From CAWKGC01 sp963849005 (lineage in GTDB: Bacteria; Pseudomonadota; Gammaproteobacteria; Burkholderiales; Usitatibacteraceae), in assembly GCA_963849005.1 (NCBI GenBank), contig CAWKGC010000023.1, forward strand, positions 744,001-808,000: a DNA stretch of 64,000 nucleotides, given 5' to 3'. Under the pieces are notes generated by a model, which did not search any database, was not told the origin of the DNA, and was given only the letters and a program-made list of their open reading frames with translations. This document shows, piece after piece, positions 47,582 through 58,629 of the stretch. Made by a program: the position numbers and the translations under genes. The number at the start of each line of letters is the position of its first letter. Position 1 is the first letter of the stretch.

Positions 47582-48490
47582 ATGGCCGCGCCCGCTTCCA
47601 TCGAGGCCACGCAGGAACTCCTCGCGGGCGCCGGCTACGTCGCCGAGCGGCGGCTCGCCACCGCGGTGTTCCTCGCGCTGCGCATGGAGCGGCCGCTCTT
47701 CCTCGAGGGCGAGGCGGGCGTCGGCAAGACCGAAGTGGCCAAGGTGCTCGCCGCGGGCCTGGGCAGGCCGCTGATCCGCCTGCAGTGCTACGAGGGGCTG
47801 GACATCGCGAGCGCCGTGTACGAATGGAACGTGCAGCGCCAGATGATGGCGATCCGGCTCGCCGAGGCGGGAGGCCGCGCCGCGGACCGCGACCTCGAGC
47901 ACGACATCTTCTCCGCCGAGTACCTGATCAAGCGGCCGATCCTGCTCTCGCTCGAGGCTTCCGCCAAGGGCTCGCCGCCCGTGCTGCTGATCGACGAACT
48001 CGACCGTGCCGACGAGCCCTTCGAGGCCTACCTGCTGGAAGTGCTCTCGGATTTCCAGGTGACCATTCCCGAACTCGGCACGATCAAGGCGGCCACGCCG
48101 CCGACCATCGTCATCACCTCCAACCGCACGCGCGAGATCCACGATGCGATCAAGCGCCGCTGCCTGTACCACTGGGTGGACTATCCCGATGCCTCGCGCG
48201 AACTCGCCATCCTGCATGCGCGCGCGCCCGAAGCCGCGGAGAAGCTTTCGCGGGAAGTCGTCGCCTTCGTGCAGCGGCTGCGCGGGATGGACCTCTTCAA
48301 GGCGCCGGGCGTGGCCGAGACCATCGACTGGACGCGCGCGCTCATGGCGCTCGATGCGATCGCGCTCGACCCCGCGACCATCGACTCCACCCTCGGCGTG
48401 CTGCTCAAGTACCAGGACGACATCGCCCGCGTCGAGGGCTCGGAGGCCGCAGCCATCCTGCAGGAAGTGAAGTCGCGGCTGGCCGCCTGA
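47582..48490 (+). CDS. coxD: MoxR-type AAA+ ATPase CoxD
   Basis: This encodes 302 residues from ATG 47582, 8 bp after coxM. Walker A is GEAGVGKT (43-50), Walker B is VLLIDELDRADEPFEA, sensor 1 is IVITSNRTREIHD and an arginine finger is in IKRRCLYHWVDYP. It matches MoxR/CoxD ATPases that, with CoxE, mature the Cu/Mo or sulfurated Mo centre of the hydroxylase. It probably acts as a hexameric cytosolic chaperone. Confidence 0.93.
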   Translation: MAAPASIEATQELLAGAGYVAERRLATAVFLALRMERPLFLEGEAGVGKTEVAKVLAAGLGRPLIRLQCYEGLDIASAVYEWNVQRQMMAIRLAEAGGRAADRDLEHDIFSAEYLIKRPILLSLEASAKGSPPVLLIDELDRADEPFEAYLLEVLSDFQVTIPELGTIKAATPPTIVITSNRTREIHDAIKRRCLYHWVDYPDASRELAILHARAPEAAEKLSREVVAFVQRLRGMDLFKAPGVAETIDWTRALMALDAIALDPATIDSTLGVLLKYQDDIARVEGSEAAAILQEVKSRLAA

Positions 48491-48494
48491 CGCC

Positions 48495-49676
48495 GTGAAG
48501 GGCCGCCTCGCCGAGAACGTGATGCACTTCGCGCGCGCGCTGCGCGTGGCGGGGCTGCCGATCGGCCCGGGCCGCGTGCTCGACGCCGTCGACGCGCTCG
48601 CGCATGCCGGCATCGAGCGCCGCGAGGACTGGCATGCGGTGCTCTCGGCCCTGTTCCTCACGCGCCATGAACAGCAGCCCGTGTTCGACCAGGCCTTCGC
48701 GGTGTTCTGGCGCGACCCGCAATTGCTCGAGAAGATGATGAGCCTGCTGCTGCCCAAGGTGCAGGGCCGCACGCCGGCGAAGCAGCCCGAGGTGAGCAAG
48801 CGCGTCGCCGAGGCGCTGCTGGCCTCGCCCGGGGAGCGGCCGCCCGAGCCGGAAGGCGAGCAGAAGATCGAGCTCGATGCCACCCTCACCTTCTCCGAGG
48901 AGGAACGGCTGCGGCGCCTCGACTTCGAGCAGATGAGCGTCGACGAGTGGCGTGCCGCGAAAAAGCTCGTGTCGGCGTTGCGCCTGCCGCTTCCCGAGAT
49001 CGCCACGCGCCGCTTCGACTCCTCGCGCGAAGGCCGGCTTGTCGACCTGCGCGCCACGCTGCGCAAGAGCGCGCGAAGCGGCGACTGGTCGCGGCTGGAA
49101 CGCCGCACCCGCCGCGACCGGCCGCCGCCGCTGGTGGTGCTGGCCGACATTTCCGGCTCGATGCATCGCTACACGCGCATGTTCCTGCACTTCGTCCATG
49201 CGCTCACGCTCGACCGCGAGCAGGTCAGCGTGCTGCTCTTCGGCACGCGGCTCACCAACGTCACGCGCCAGCTGCGCCACCGCGATGTCGACGCCGCGCT
49301 CGCCGCCGTATCCGATGCCGTGCCCGACTGGTCGGGCGGCACCCGCATCGGCGCCTGCCTGCGCGAGTTCAACTTCCGCTGGTCGCGCCGGCTGCTGGCG
49401 CAGAACGCCTGCGTGCTGCTGGTCTCCGACGGGCTCGATCGCGAGGAAGGCGGCGCGCTCGGCGAGGAAATGGCGCGCCTGCACCGCGCGGCGCGCCGGG
49501 TGGTGTGGCTGAACCCGCTGCTGCGCTACGAAGGCTTCGAGCCGCGCGCCTCCGGCATCCGCGCCATGCTGCCCTTCGTCGACGACTTCCGCCAGGTGCA
49601 CAATATCGACTCGCTCGCCGCGCTGGTCGCCGCGCTCGCGAACCCCGTCCAACGCAAGCTCGCCCGGGCCGCATGA
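48495..49676 (+). CDS. coxE: VWA domain protein CoxE
   Basis: This encodes 393 residues from GTG 48495, 4 bp after coxD. A helical N-terminal half precedes a von Willebrand A domain with the metal-ion site DISGSMHRY near residue 218, TR..GGTRIG near residue 280 and the Asp of LLVSDGLDREEGG. CoxE partners the CoxD ATPase in cofactor insertion, and this pair-wise order is conserved. The end overlaps coxG by 4 bp (ATGA). Confidence 0.93.
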   Translation: MKGRLAENVMHFARALRVAGLPIGPGRVLDAVDALAHAGIERREDWHAVLSALFLTRHEQQPVFDQAFAVFWRDPQLLEKMMSLLLPKVQGRTPAKQPEVSKRVAEALLASPGERPPEPEGEQKIELDATLTFSEEERLRRLDFEQMSVDEWRAAKKLVSALRLPLPEIATRRFDSSREGRLVDLRATLRKSARSGDWSRLERRTRRDRPPPLVVLADISGSMHRYTRMFLHFVHALTLDREQVSVLLFGTRLTNVTRQLRHRDVDAALAAVSDAVPDWSGGTRIGACLREFNFRWSRRLLAQNACVLLVSDGLDREEGGALGEEMARLHRAARRVVWLNPLLRYEGFEPRASGIRAMLPFVDDFRQVHNIDSLAALVAALANPVQRKLARAA

Positions 49677-50242
49677 CCATGGAACTCTCAAGCAGCCAGC
49701 GCCTCCCCGTCGACCAGGCCACCGCGTGGGCCGCGCTGAACGATGCGCAGATCCTGAAGGCCGCGATCCCCGGCTGCGAGGCCGTCGAGAAAATTTCCGA
49801 CACCGAGTACACGGTGGCGATGACGGCGGCGGTCGGCCCCGTGAAGGCGAAGTTCAAGGGCCGTCTCACGCTCTCCGACGTGGTGGCGCCGAAGAGCTAC
49901 ACGATCCAGTTCGACGGGCAGGGCGGTCCGGCCGGTTTCGGCAAGGGCAGCGCGCAGGTCGAGCTGGTGCCCGACGGCGAGGAAACCGAGCTCAGGTATT
50001 CGGTCAAGGCGCAGGTCGGGGGCCGCATGGCGCAGGTCGGCCAGCGCCTCATCGACGGCGCCGCGCGCAAGATGGCCGACGATTTCTTCGTCGCCTTCGG
50101 CGCTGAATTGGCGCGGCTGCATGGCAAGTCGGTTCCCGTCGCCGCGGCGCCTGCGGCGAAACGCGGCCTGACCCGGATCATCGCCGTCGCCGCCATCGCG
50201 GCGCTCCTCGCCTTCCTCTATTTCGTCGTCCGCAAGGGGTGA
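49673..50242 (+). CDS. coxG: CoxG/SRPBCC-fold membrane-tethered accessory protein
   Basis: This encodes 189 residues from ATG 49673 (a second ATG at 49679 is also in frame). The SRPBCC/CoxG domain spans residues 1-150 (AWAALNDAQILKAAIPGCEAV at the start, GRMAQVGQRLIDGAARKMAD near 125). A final helix, RIIAVAAIAALLAFLYFVV, anchors it to the membrane. CoxG recruits or tethers the hydroxylase to the membrane so electrons can enter the respiratory chain. The stop overlaps the following Opu-type gene by 4 bp. Confidence 0.92.
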   Translation: MTMELSSSQRLPVDQATAWAALNDAQILKAAIPGCEAVEKISDTEYTVAMTAAVGPVKAKFKGRLTLSDVVAPKSYTIQFDGQGGPAGFGKGSAQVELVPDGEETELRYSVKAQVGGRMAQVGQRLIDGAARKMADDFFVAFGAELARLHGKSVPVAAAPAAKRGLTRIIAVAAIAALLAFLYFVVRKG

Positions 50243-51733
50243 GGCGCCTTGCCGCACTGGCGTTGTCACTTGCCGCCGGGCTCGCCTGCGCCGGAGACGA
50301 AGCGGCGCTGAAGGTCGGCTCCAAGCGCTTCACCGAATCCTATGTGCTCGGCGAACTCCTCGCACAGCAGGCGCAACGCGGTGGCGCGCGCACCGAACTT
50401 CGACAGGGCCTCGGCAACACCGCGATCCTCAAGGAAGCGCTCGCCTCCGGCGCAATCGACGTTTACCCGGAGTACACCGGCACGATCTCGCGCGAGATCC
50501 TGAAGACCGAGGAGGACCTCGATCTTGCCGCGCTGAATGCAAGGCTCGCGCCGCTTGGCCTCGCCGCGAGCATCCCGCTCGGCTTTTCCAACAGTTACGC
50601 GATCGGGGTCGCGAAGGATGTCGCGGAAAAGCGCGACATCAAATCGATCGCCGACCTCGCGCGCCATCCCGACCTGCGATTCGGTTTCTCGCACGAATTC
50701 CTCGGCCGCCGCGACGGCTGGCCGGGATTGAAGGCCGCTTACGCCCTGCCGCAGGCGTCGCCGCGCGGCATCGACCACGGCATCGCCTACGAGGCGCTTG
50801 CCGCGCGCGAGGTGGACGCGATCGACCTTTACTCCACCGATGCCAAGATCGCGCGCCATGGCGTCGTCGTGCTCGAGGACGAGCGCAAGTTCTTCCCGCG
50901 CTACGACGCCGTGTTGCTGCATCGCCTCGACGCGCCGGTGAAGCACCCCGCCGCATTCGCCGCGCTGGCGAAACTGCAAGGCGCGCATCGACACGCAGGC
51001 GATGATCCGGCTGAATGGCCGCGCGGAACTCGACAAGGTCTCTTTCTCCGCGGCCGCGGCGGAGTTCTTCGCGCCGGACGCAAAGGCGACGAGACGCAGC
51101 CTCTGGGATGCGATCTTCGCGCCGGACTTCCCGCGCCTGCTCGCCGAGCACGCCGGGCTCGTGTTCGGCTCGCTCGCGGCCGCGATCCTGGCCGGCGTTC
51201 CCCTTGGCATTGCCGCCGCAAAAGTGAAATGGCTGGCGCAGCCGGTGCTGGTCACAACGGGGCTGGTGCAGACGATTCCTTCGCTCGCGCTGCTGGCGTT
51301 CCTGATCCCGCTGACCGGATCGATCGGGCTGTGGCCGGCGCTGATCGCGCTTTTTCTCTACGCGCTGCTGCCGATCGTGCGCAACACCCACGCGGGGCTG
51401 GGCGAAGTGCGGCAAGGCCTCAAGGACGCGGGGCTGGCCCTCGGGCTCACGCGCGGCGACATCCTGCGCCACGTCGAGCTCCCGCTTGCCGCGCCGACCA
51501 TCCTCGCCGGCGTGAAGACCTCCGCCGTCATCAATGTCGGCACCGCGACGATCGCCGCCTTCATCGGCGCCGGCGGCTTCGGCGAACGCATCGCGCAGGG
51601 CCTCGCGCTGAACGACAACCAGGCGCTGCTCGCCGGCGCCATCCCCGCCGCCGCCTTTGCCCTCGTCGTCCATTTCACCTTCGAATGGGCGGAGAATTGG
51701 GGTCAGAGACGCAATTTGGGGTCAGAGACGTAA
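50239..51733 (+). pseudogene. Opu/ProWX-type ABC substrate-binding domain fused to permease, one frameshift
   Basis: The start is GTG 50239, overlapping coxG. A signal peptide leads to an OpuAC-like substrate-binding domain (LKVGSKRFTESYVLGELLAQQ, first 20 apply; IDVYPEYTGTISREIL; EALAAREVDAIDLYSTDAKI). Near 50985 one extra base shifts the frame into MIRLNGRAELDKVSF and a ProW/OpuAB permease with the EAA-type loop GLGEVRQGLKDAGLALGLTRG. The last residues, ENWGQRRNLGSET, and the TAA stop come from the repeat at 51696-51844. Receptor-first order differs from the more usual permease-receptor order. It probably imports a quaternary amine or similar solute. No ATPase gene is adjacent. Confidence 0.82.
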
Positions 51734-51844
51734 TACTTTCGCATTCCGGCCGATGGCCGGGACTTCAGGGGAAGAATTAAGTCTCCAACCCCGATTTCGG
51801 CGAGTATTACGTCTCTGACCCCAAATTGCGTCCCTGACCCCAAT
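51696..51844. repeat. GGGGTCAG-family inverted repeat ending at the hutH start codon
   Basis: The left arm is 51696-51736 and the right arm 51804-51844, 41 bp each with one mismatch. Each arm carries two copies of GGGGTCAGAGACG (one copy reads GGGGTCAGGGACG) followed by CAAT or TAAT. The 67-bp centre contains CCGGCCGATGGCCGG, itself a hairpin. It gives the stop codon of the upstream gene and touches the hutH ATG at 51843. Confidence 0.92.
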
Positions 51845-53351
51845 GCACCTCATCCCCGGCAAGCTCACCCTCCCCGCCCTGGCGCAATACCTGCGCGCGC
51901 CTTCGAGCGTGACGCTCGAAGCGTCCAGCCGCGACCGGCTCGCCGCGAGCGCCGCGACGGTCGCGGCGATCGTCAAGGAAGGCAAGCCCGCGTACGGCAT
52001 CAATACCGGCTTCGGCAAGCTCGCGCAGACGCAGATCGCCGCGGGCGAGCTGGAAGCCCTGCAGCGCAACCTCGTCCTCTCGCACTCGGTGGGCATCGGC
52101 CCCCTGCTTTCCGACGACATCGTGCGCCTGGTGATGGCGCTCAAGATCGCCAGCCTCGCGCGCGGCTACTCCGGCGTGCGTCCCGAAGTGATCGACGCGA
52201 TGCTCAAGCTGCTCAATGCCGGCGTCTTCCCGTGCATCCCGTCGAAGGGCTCGGTGGGCGCCTCGGGCGACCTCGCCCCGCTGGCCCACATGACGGCCGC
52301 GATGATGGGAATCGGCGACGTGCGCCACGGCGGCAAGCGCATGCCGGCAGCCGATGGGCTGCGCATCGCCGGGCTCCAGCCGGTCAGGCTCGCCGCCAAG
52401 GAAGGCCTGGCGCTCCTCAACGGCACGCAGGTGTCCACGGCATTGGCGCTCTCCGGCCTCTTCCAGGCCGGGGACGTTTTCGAGGCGGCCATGATCGCGG
52501 GCGCCATGTCGGTGGACGCGGCGATGGGCAGCGACACGCCCTTCGACGCCCGCATCCACGCATTGCGCGGCCAGCCCGGGCAGATCGATGCGGCCGCCAC
52601 CTACCGCAAGCTGCTCGAAGGCAGCGAGATCCGCGCCTCGCACCTCGTGGGCGACGACAAGGTGCAGGACCCCTACAGCCTGCGCTGCCAGCCGCAGGTG
52701 ATGGGAGCGTGCCTCGACGTCATGCGCGCGGCGGCGGCAACGCTGCTCATCGAGGCCAACGGCGTCACCGACAACCCGCTGGTATTCGCCGATACCGGCG
52801 AGGCGCTTTCCGGGGGCAACTTCCACGCCGAGCCGGTGGCGCTCGCGGCCGATCAGCTGGCGCTGGCCATCGCCGAGATCGGCGCGCTCTCCGAGAGGCG
52901 CATCGCGATGCTCGTCGATGCCAGCATCAGCGGCCTGCCCCCCTTCCTCGCCGCGCACAGCGGGGTCAACTCCGGCTTCATGATCGCGCACGTCACGGCC
53001 GCCGCGCTCGCGAGCGAGAACAAGTCGCTGGCGCATCCGGCCAGCGTGGACTCGCTGCCGACCTCGGCCAACCAGGAGGACCACGTCTCGATGGCGACCT
53101 TCGCCGCGCGGCGCCTCACCGACATGGCCGACAACACCGCGGGAATCGTCGCGATCGAACTGCTCGCCGCGGCGCAGGGCATCGACTTTCGCCGCCCCAA
53201 GCGCAGCTCCGCGCCGCTCGAAAGGGCGCACGCGCTGATTCGCTCGGCGGCGCCGCACCTGGACGACGACCGCTTTTTCGCCCCCGACATCGAGGCGGCG
53301 AAGGCCCTGGTGCAGTCCGGCGCCTTCGGCCCGGGCCCGTTCGCCGCATGA
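51843..53351 (+). CDS. hutH: Histidine ammonia-lyase
   Basis: This encodes 502 residues from ATG 51843, which agrees with the conserved family start (MHL-PG-LTL). The MIO prosthetic group forms from Ala-Ser-Gly at residues 140-142 in GSVGASGDLAPL. YGINTGFGKLA, SQEEH-equivalent SANQEDHVSM and NPLVF are present. It deaminates histidine to urocanate, step one of histidine use. There is no Shine-Dalgarno because a repeat element runs up to the ATG. It is followed by a DUF3500 gene overlapping by 4 bp. Confidence 0.97.
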   Translation: MHLIPGKLTLPALAQYLRAPSSVTLEASSRDRLAASAATVAAIVKEGKPAYGINTGFGKLAQTQIAAGELEALQRNLVLSHSVGIGPLLSDDIVRLVMALKIASLARGYSGVRPEVIDAMLKLLNAGVFPCIPSKGSVGASGDLAPLAHMTAAMMGIGDVRHGGKRMPAADGLRIAGLQPVRLAAKEGLALLNGTQVSTALALSGLFQAGDVFEAAMIAGAMSVDAAMGSDTPFDARIHALRGQPGQIDAAATYRKLLEGSEIRASHLVGDDKVQDPYSLRCQPQVMGACLDVMRAAAATLLIEANGVTDNPLVFADTGEALSGGNFHAEPVALAADQLALAIAEIGALSERRIAMLVDASISGLPPFLAAHSGVNSGFMIAHVTAAALASENKSLAHPASVDSLPTSANQEDHVSMATFAARRLTDMADNTAGIVAIELLAAAQGIDFRRPKRSSAPLERAHALIRSAAPHLDDDRFFAPDIEAAKALVQSGAFGPGPFAA

Positions 53352-54340
53352 CGACCGCGCCCCTGCCCGGCGAAGCGGACCAAGCCGCGCCGGAGGACGA
53401 CCCGCCGGCCGCGGACGTCGCCACGCTGGTGCGGTCCCTGCACGCGAGCCTCGCGGCGCAACAGCGCGACGAAATCTGTTTCGACTGGGACCACGTCGAT
53501 GGCGCGCGCGGGCTGCTGCGCAGCTTCGTCGCCAACCATTGGCAGGTCACCCGGCCTTGCGTGAGCAGCGATTTCTTCACCGGCGAGCAGCGCCATCTCA
53601 TCCAGGAAGTGTTCAAGGGCCTGCTCGACCCCGGCTGGCTGGCACGCTTCCTGAAGATGCTTCGCGACGACACCAAGGGCCATGCCTGGGGCACGAACCA
53701 GAGCATCGCGCTGTTCGAGGATGCCGCCGGCGGCCGGCTGCAAATGGTCTTCTGCGGGCGCCACCTCACCTTGCGCGCCAACGCGCACCGCGACGAGGGC
53801 ATGGCCTTCGGGGGCCCGATCTTCTACGCGCACGCGGTGCGCGGCTTCTTCGAGCGGCCGCGTCATCCGGGCAACGTCTTCTGGTGCCAGGCGGTCGAGG
53901 CAGGCCGCCTTTACGACGCGCTCGATGCCGGCCAGCGCGAGGCGGCCGAGGTCGACCACCTGCCGCAGGAGAACGCCATCGGCTTTCGCAGCGAGCGGCC
54001 AGGTATCTCGGCAAGCACTTTCAACGCTGCTCAGTACGAGAGCCTCTCCCGGCTGGTGGGCGCGCTCATCGAGCCGTTTCGCGCCGAGGACCGCGCCAGC
54101 GTGCTCGCCTGCATCGAGAAGCAGGGCGGGCTCCCCGCGCTGCACGTGATGTATTCCCGCGACGGCCGCATGAGCGCGCCGCTCTGGGACAACTGGCGCC
54201 TCGAAGGCCCTTCGCTGGTCTGGAACTTCCGCGGATTCCCGCACGTCCACGTGATGGTGCACGTGGCCGACCATGCGGACGTCATCGCCAACGCCCACCA
54301 AGGCGTGTACATCTTCCCCGAGCACGATCCGCTCAGGTGA
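53348..54340 (+). CDS. DUF3500 family protein
   Basis: This encodes 330 residues from ATG 53348, in an ATGA overlap with hutH. Segments typical of DUF3500 are present in order: ASLAAQQRDEICFDWDHVD, GLLDPGWLARFLKMLRDD, GGRLQMVFCGRHLTLRANAH, FGGPIFYAHAV, LDAGQREAAEVDHLPQEN and a final WNFRGFPHVHVMVHVADH. No signal peptide. The family has no known reaction; the conserved His and Asp residues hint at an enzyme. Tight coupling to hutH suggests a role tied to histidine or urocanate, or simple co-expression. Confidence 0.75.
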   Translation: MTTAPLPGEADQAAPEDDPPAADVATLVRSLHASLAAQQRDEICFDWDHVDGARGLLRSFVANHWQVTRPCVSSDFFTGEQRHLIQEVFKGLLDPGWLARFLKMLRDDTKGHAWGTNQSIALFEDAAGGRLQMVFCGRHLTLRANAHRDEGMAFGGPIFYAHAVRGFFERPRHPGNVFWCQAVEAGRLYDALDAGQREAAEVDHLPQENAIGFRSERPGISASTFNAAQYESLSRLVGALIEPFRAEDRASVLACIEKQGGLPALHVMYSRDGRMSAPLWDNWRLEGPSLVWNFRGFPHVHVMVHVADHADVIANAHQGVYIFPEHDPLR

Positions 54341-55644
54341 GCGACGCGCGGGCAGGACCGGCGGGCGCCACGACGATCGTGATCGGTGCAGGGCCGGCCG
54401 GGATCGGCGCCGCACTGGCGCTCGGCCGGGACGCGATCGTGTTGGAGCAAGGCGATGGCCCCGGCGGGCTCGCCGCGACCCTCGAGATGGAAGGCGCCAT
54501 CTTCGACCTCGGCGGGCATTCCTTCCACACGCCGCACCCGGCGGTGCGCAAGCTGGTCTTCGAAGCGCTTCCCATGCAGGAGCAGGTGCGGCAGGCGTGG
54601 TGCCACGTCGCAGGCGACTGGGTGAGGTATCCCTTCCAGAAGCACTTCGCCTCGCACCGTGACGCAGCACTGGTGGAGCAATGCCGGGCCGGGCTTGCCA
54701 CGCTGCGTACGACCGCGGCGGCCGCGAATTTCGCGGAGCACATCGAGCAACGATTCGGCGCCGGGATTGCCCGGCATTTCCTTTTCCCCTACAACGAGAA
54801 GCTCTGGGGCCCGAACCTCGGCAGGCTCGCGGCCGACTGGACTGCGGAGCGCGTGGCGGCGCCCGCGGGAAGCAGCGAGCATTTCCTCGCCAGCGGGGAG
54901 AAGCGCACGCCGTTGCAGGCGGAGACGACCGTGGCCTATCCTGCCGAGGGCGGCTTCGGCGAAATCTTCCGCGCGCTGGCGAAGCGGCTGCCCGACGTGC
55001 GCTACCGGCAGCGCGTGGTGCGCATCGACCCTGCCGGGCGGCGCATCGAGCTTGCCGACGGCACGGCGCTGCCATGGCAGCGGATTGTCTCGACGCTGCC
55101 GCTTCCCGTCCTCGTCGGCCTGGTGCCCGGCGCGCCGGCAACGCTGCGGGAAAATTTGCAGCGGCTGGTCGCGCTGCCGATCTCGCTCGTCCTCCTCGCG
55201 CTCGACTCGCGCCTCGACACGCCGGTGCAACGCGTCTATTGTCCCGGAGATGGGATCGCGGGACACAAGGTCGTGCTGAACCACAATTCATCGGATTCCC
55301 TGCGCGCCCTGCCGCGCCACGGCATCGAGGTGGAGGTCTCCGGGGCCGGAGCCGCGGCGCGCGACGGTGACGACAAGCTCATCGCGAACACCATCGAAGG
55401 GCTCATCGCCATAGGGCTCCTCGCCAGCCGCGAGCGCGTCACGCGCGCCCGCGTGGTCCGCCTCGCGCTGGGCTACCCCGTGCCCACGCACGATCGCGCC
55501 GCGATCGTCGACGAGGCGCGTCGCTGGCTGGCGGAGCGTGGCATCGCCACCGTCGGCCGATTCGGCGAGTGGGCCTACATCAACTCCGACGAAGCGCTCG
55601 CGCGCGGCTTCGAGGCCGGCAAGGCATGCGCCGCCATCTCCTGA
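54337..55644 (+). CDS. FAD-dependent oxidoreductase, UDP-galactopyranose-mutase/amine-oxidase-like
   Basis: This encodes 435 residues from GTG 54337, overlapping the DUF3500 stop by 4 bp. The Rossmann motif is TTIVIGAGPAGIGAALAL, followed by GGLAATLEMEGAIFDLGGHS, the segment FPYNEKLWGPNLGRLAADW typical of UGM-like and protoporphyrinogen-oxidase-like flavoproteins of glycan clusters, and a C-terminal GRFGEWAYINSDEALARGFEAG. Cytosolic. It probably acts on a nucleotide sugar or related glycan precursor, although the context is a hut operon. Substrate unknown. Confidence 0.82.
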   Translation: MSDARAGPAGATTIVIGAGPAGIGAALALGRDAIVLEQGDGPGGLAATLEMEGAIFDLGGHSFHTPHPAVRKLVFEALPMQEQVRQAWCHVAGDWVRYPFQKHFASHRDAALVEQCRAGLATLRTTAAAANFAEHIEQRFGAGIARHFLFPYNEKLWGPNLGRLAADWTAERVAAPAGSSEHFLASGEKRTPLQAETTVAYPAEGGFGEIFRALAKRLPDVRYRQRVVRIDPAGRRIELADGTALPWQRIVSTLPLPVLVGLVPGAPATLRENLQRLVALPISLVLLALDSRLDTPVQRVYCPGDGIAGHKVVLNHNSSDSLRALPRHGIEVEVSGAGAAARDGDDKLIANTIEGLIAIGLLASRERVTRARVVRLALGYPVPTHDRAAIVDEARRWLAERGIATVGRFGEWAYINSDEALARGFEAGKACAAIS

Positions 55645-56378
55645 TCGTCCGCGCCGGCGACGCATCGCTGCACCAGCGCTGGCTGGGCGGCGGCGCGGCG
55701 CGCAATTTCGACCTGCTGGTCTCCTACTTCGGCGCCACGCCCGGCCGCTTCAAGGGCGACGGCGAGATCTACCACGCGATGACCGGCCCGCGCTGGCCGG
55801 CGCACGACGCGATCTTTTCCGAGAACCGGGGGTTCTTCGCGCAGTACGACCGGATCGCGCTCGCCTGCGACGACCTCGATGCGACGGTGGATACGTGGAA
55901 CCGGCTGTTCCAGGCCTGCGTCTGGTACGAGCTCGACCTCGCGCAGCCCGCGGTGCTCGGCCACGTGAGCTACGCGATCACGCAACCGCAGCCCGGATGC
56001 CTGCTCCGCTACACCAACTACGTCGAGTCGATGTGCCCGACGTTCTCGCAGCGCGCCCTCGACGCAGTGCAGCACACGTTCGCGGAAAGCGTCTCCGGCT
56101 GGGGGCTGGGCGGCCTGTGGTCGCACCTGCTGCCGTGGCCGGAATACAAGACCGCGATACTCGACCAGGTCTGCGTGACGCACACGCTGCCGGTGCGGCA
56201 GGGTTCGCTGCGCCCGACGCTCGACGCCCTCGGCATCGACCCGGCGCAGGAAATGCGCGAGATCGCGCGGCGCAATGCCCTGCCGGCCTTCCATGCGCGG
56301 GAGTACGCCCGGCTGGCCCTCACCGCGCAGATGGAGGAGGAAGGCGGGCCGGATGCTGGCGGCCCGCGGGCGCGGTAG
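55626..56378 (+). CDS. DUF707 family protein
   Basis: This encodes 250 residues from ATG 55626, overlapping the flavoprotein gene by 19 bp. DUF707 features are RRHLLIVRAGDASLHQRWL, RNFDLLVSYFG, MTGPRWPAHDAIF, the DDLDATVDTWNRLFQAC segment with a DxD-like acidic pair, RYTNYVESMCPTFS and GWGLGGLWSHLLP. The family is related to glycosyltransferases with a GT-A-like core, but no activity has been shown here. Position next to a UGM-like flavoprotein supports a sugar-linked function. Confidence 0.83.
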   Translation: MRRHLLIVRAGDASLHQRWLGGGAARNFDLLVSYFGATPGRFKGDGEIYHAMTGPRWPAHDAIFSENRGFFAQYDRIALACDDLDATVDTWNRLFQACVWYELDLAQPAVLGHVSYAITQPQPGCLLRYTNYVESMCPTFSQRALDAVQHTFAESVSGWGLGGLWSHLLPWPEYKTAILDQVCVTHTLPVRQGSLRPTLDALGIDPAQEMREIARRNALPAFHAREYARLALTAQMEEEGGPDAGGPRAR

Positions 56379-56470
56379 CTGCCGCCGCGCCATTGCCGGG
56401 CAGCAAGCGCGCGGCCGGCCGCGGGAGGTAAAATGGCGCTGGATACCATTCAGACACCAAGGAACAATCA

Positions 56471-56935
56471 ATGCGCCTGCCTTGTCACCGCCTTCTTGCA
56501 GCATTGGCCGCGGTCGCGCCGCTCGCGACGCTCGGCGCACCGCCCGAAGCCTGCAGCCTCATGTCCTTGCAGGACGTGAACCTGATCGCCGATGGCGCCG
56601 CGACCAAGGTCGTCCCGCAGAAATCCGGCAATCCTTCCTCCTGCGCCTACAACGACGGCAAGCAGGCTGCCGTTCTCGTCATCAGCATCCGTGAAGTGCA
56701 GTACGCGGCCATGAACGAACTGCAATACGAACGCGAGAACAACGAGAAGATCTATCGCGCGAAGGCGAAGCCGGTGGAGGCCCTGGGCGACCAGGCCTTC
56801 TGGCTGCAGCCAAACAAGCTGATGATGTTCCGCAAGGGCAAGATGCTCGTCTCCGTCACTTTCGCGCGCGCGCAGAACGCCAATGAAATCGATTCCGCCA
56901 AGGCCGCGCGGGTGGTCGAGTCGAACATGAAGTAA
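56471..56935 (+). CDS. Secreted hypothetical protein
   Basis: This encodes 154 residues from ATG 56471. A signal peptide ends near LGA-PPE, residue 23. The mature part begins CSLMSLQDVNLIADGAATKV, a Cys followed by a short helix as in small secreted sensor-like proteins, with a second Cys in SGNPSSCAYND that could form a disulfide. It ends with a strand-helix region (FRKGKMLVSVTFARAQNANE). I do not recognise a named family with confidence. It lies between the DUF707 gene (92 bp gap) and hutU (20 bp gap). Confidence 0.7.
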   Translation: MRLPCHRLLAALAAVAPLATLGAPPEACSLMSLQDVNLIADGAATKVVPQKSGNPSSCAYNDGKQAAVLVISIREVQYAAMNELQYERENNEKIYRAKAKPVEALGDQAFWLQPNKLMMFRKGKMLVSVTFARAQNANEIDSAKAARVVESNMK

Positions 56936-56955
56936 CGGGCGCCCGCCCTGCCCCC

Positions 56956-58625
<1,670 letters not shown>

Positions 58626-58629
<4 letters not shown>

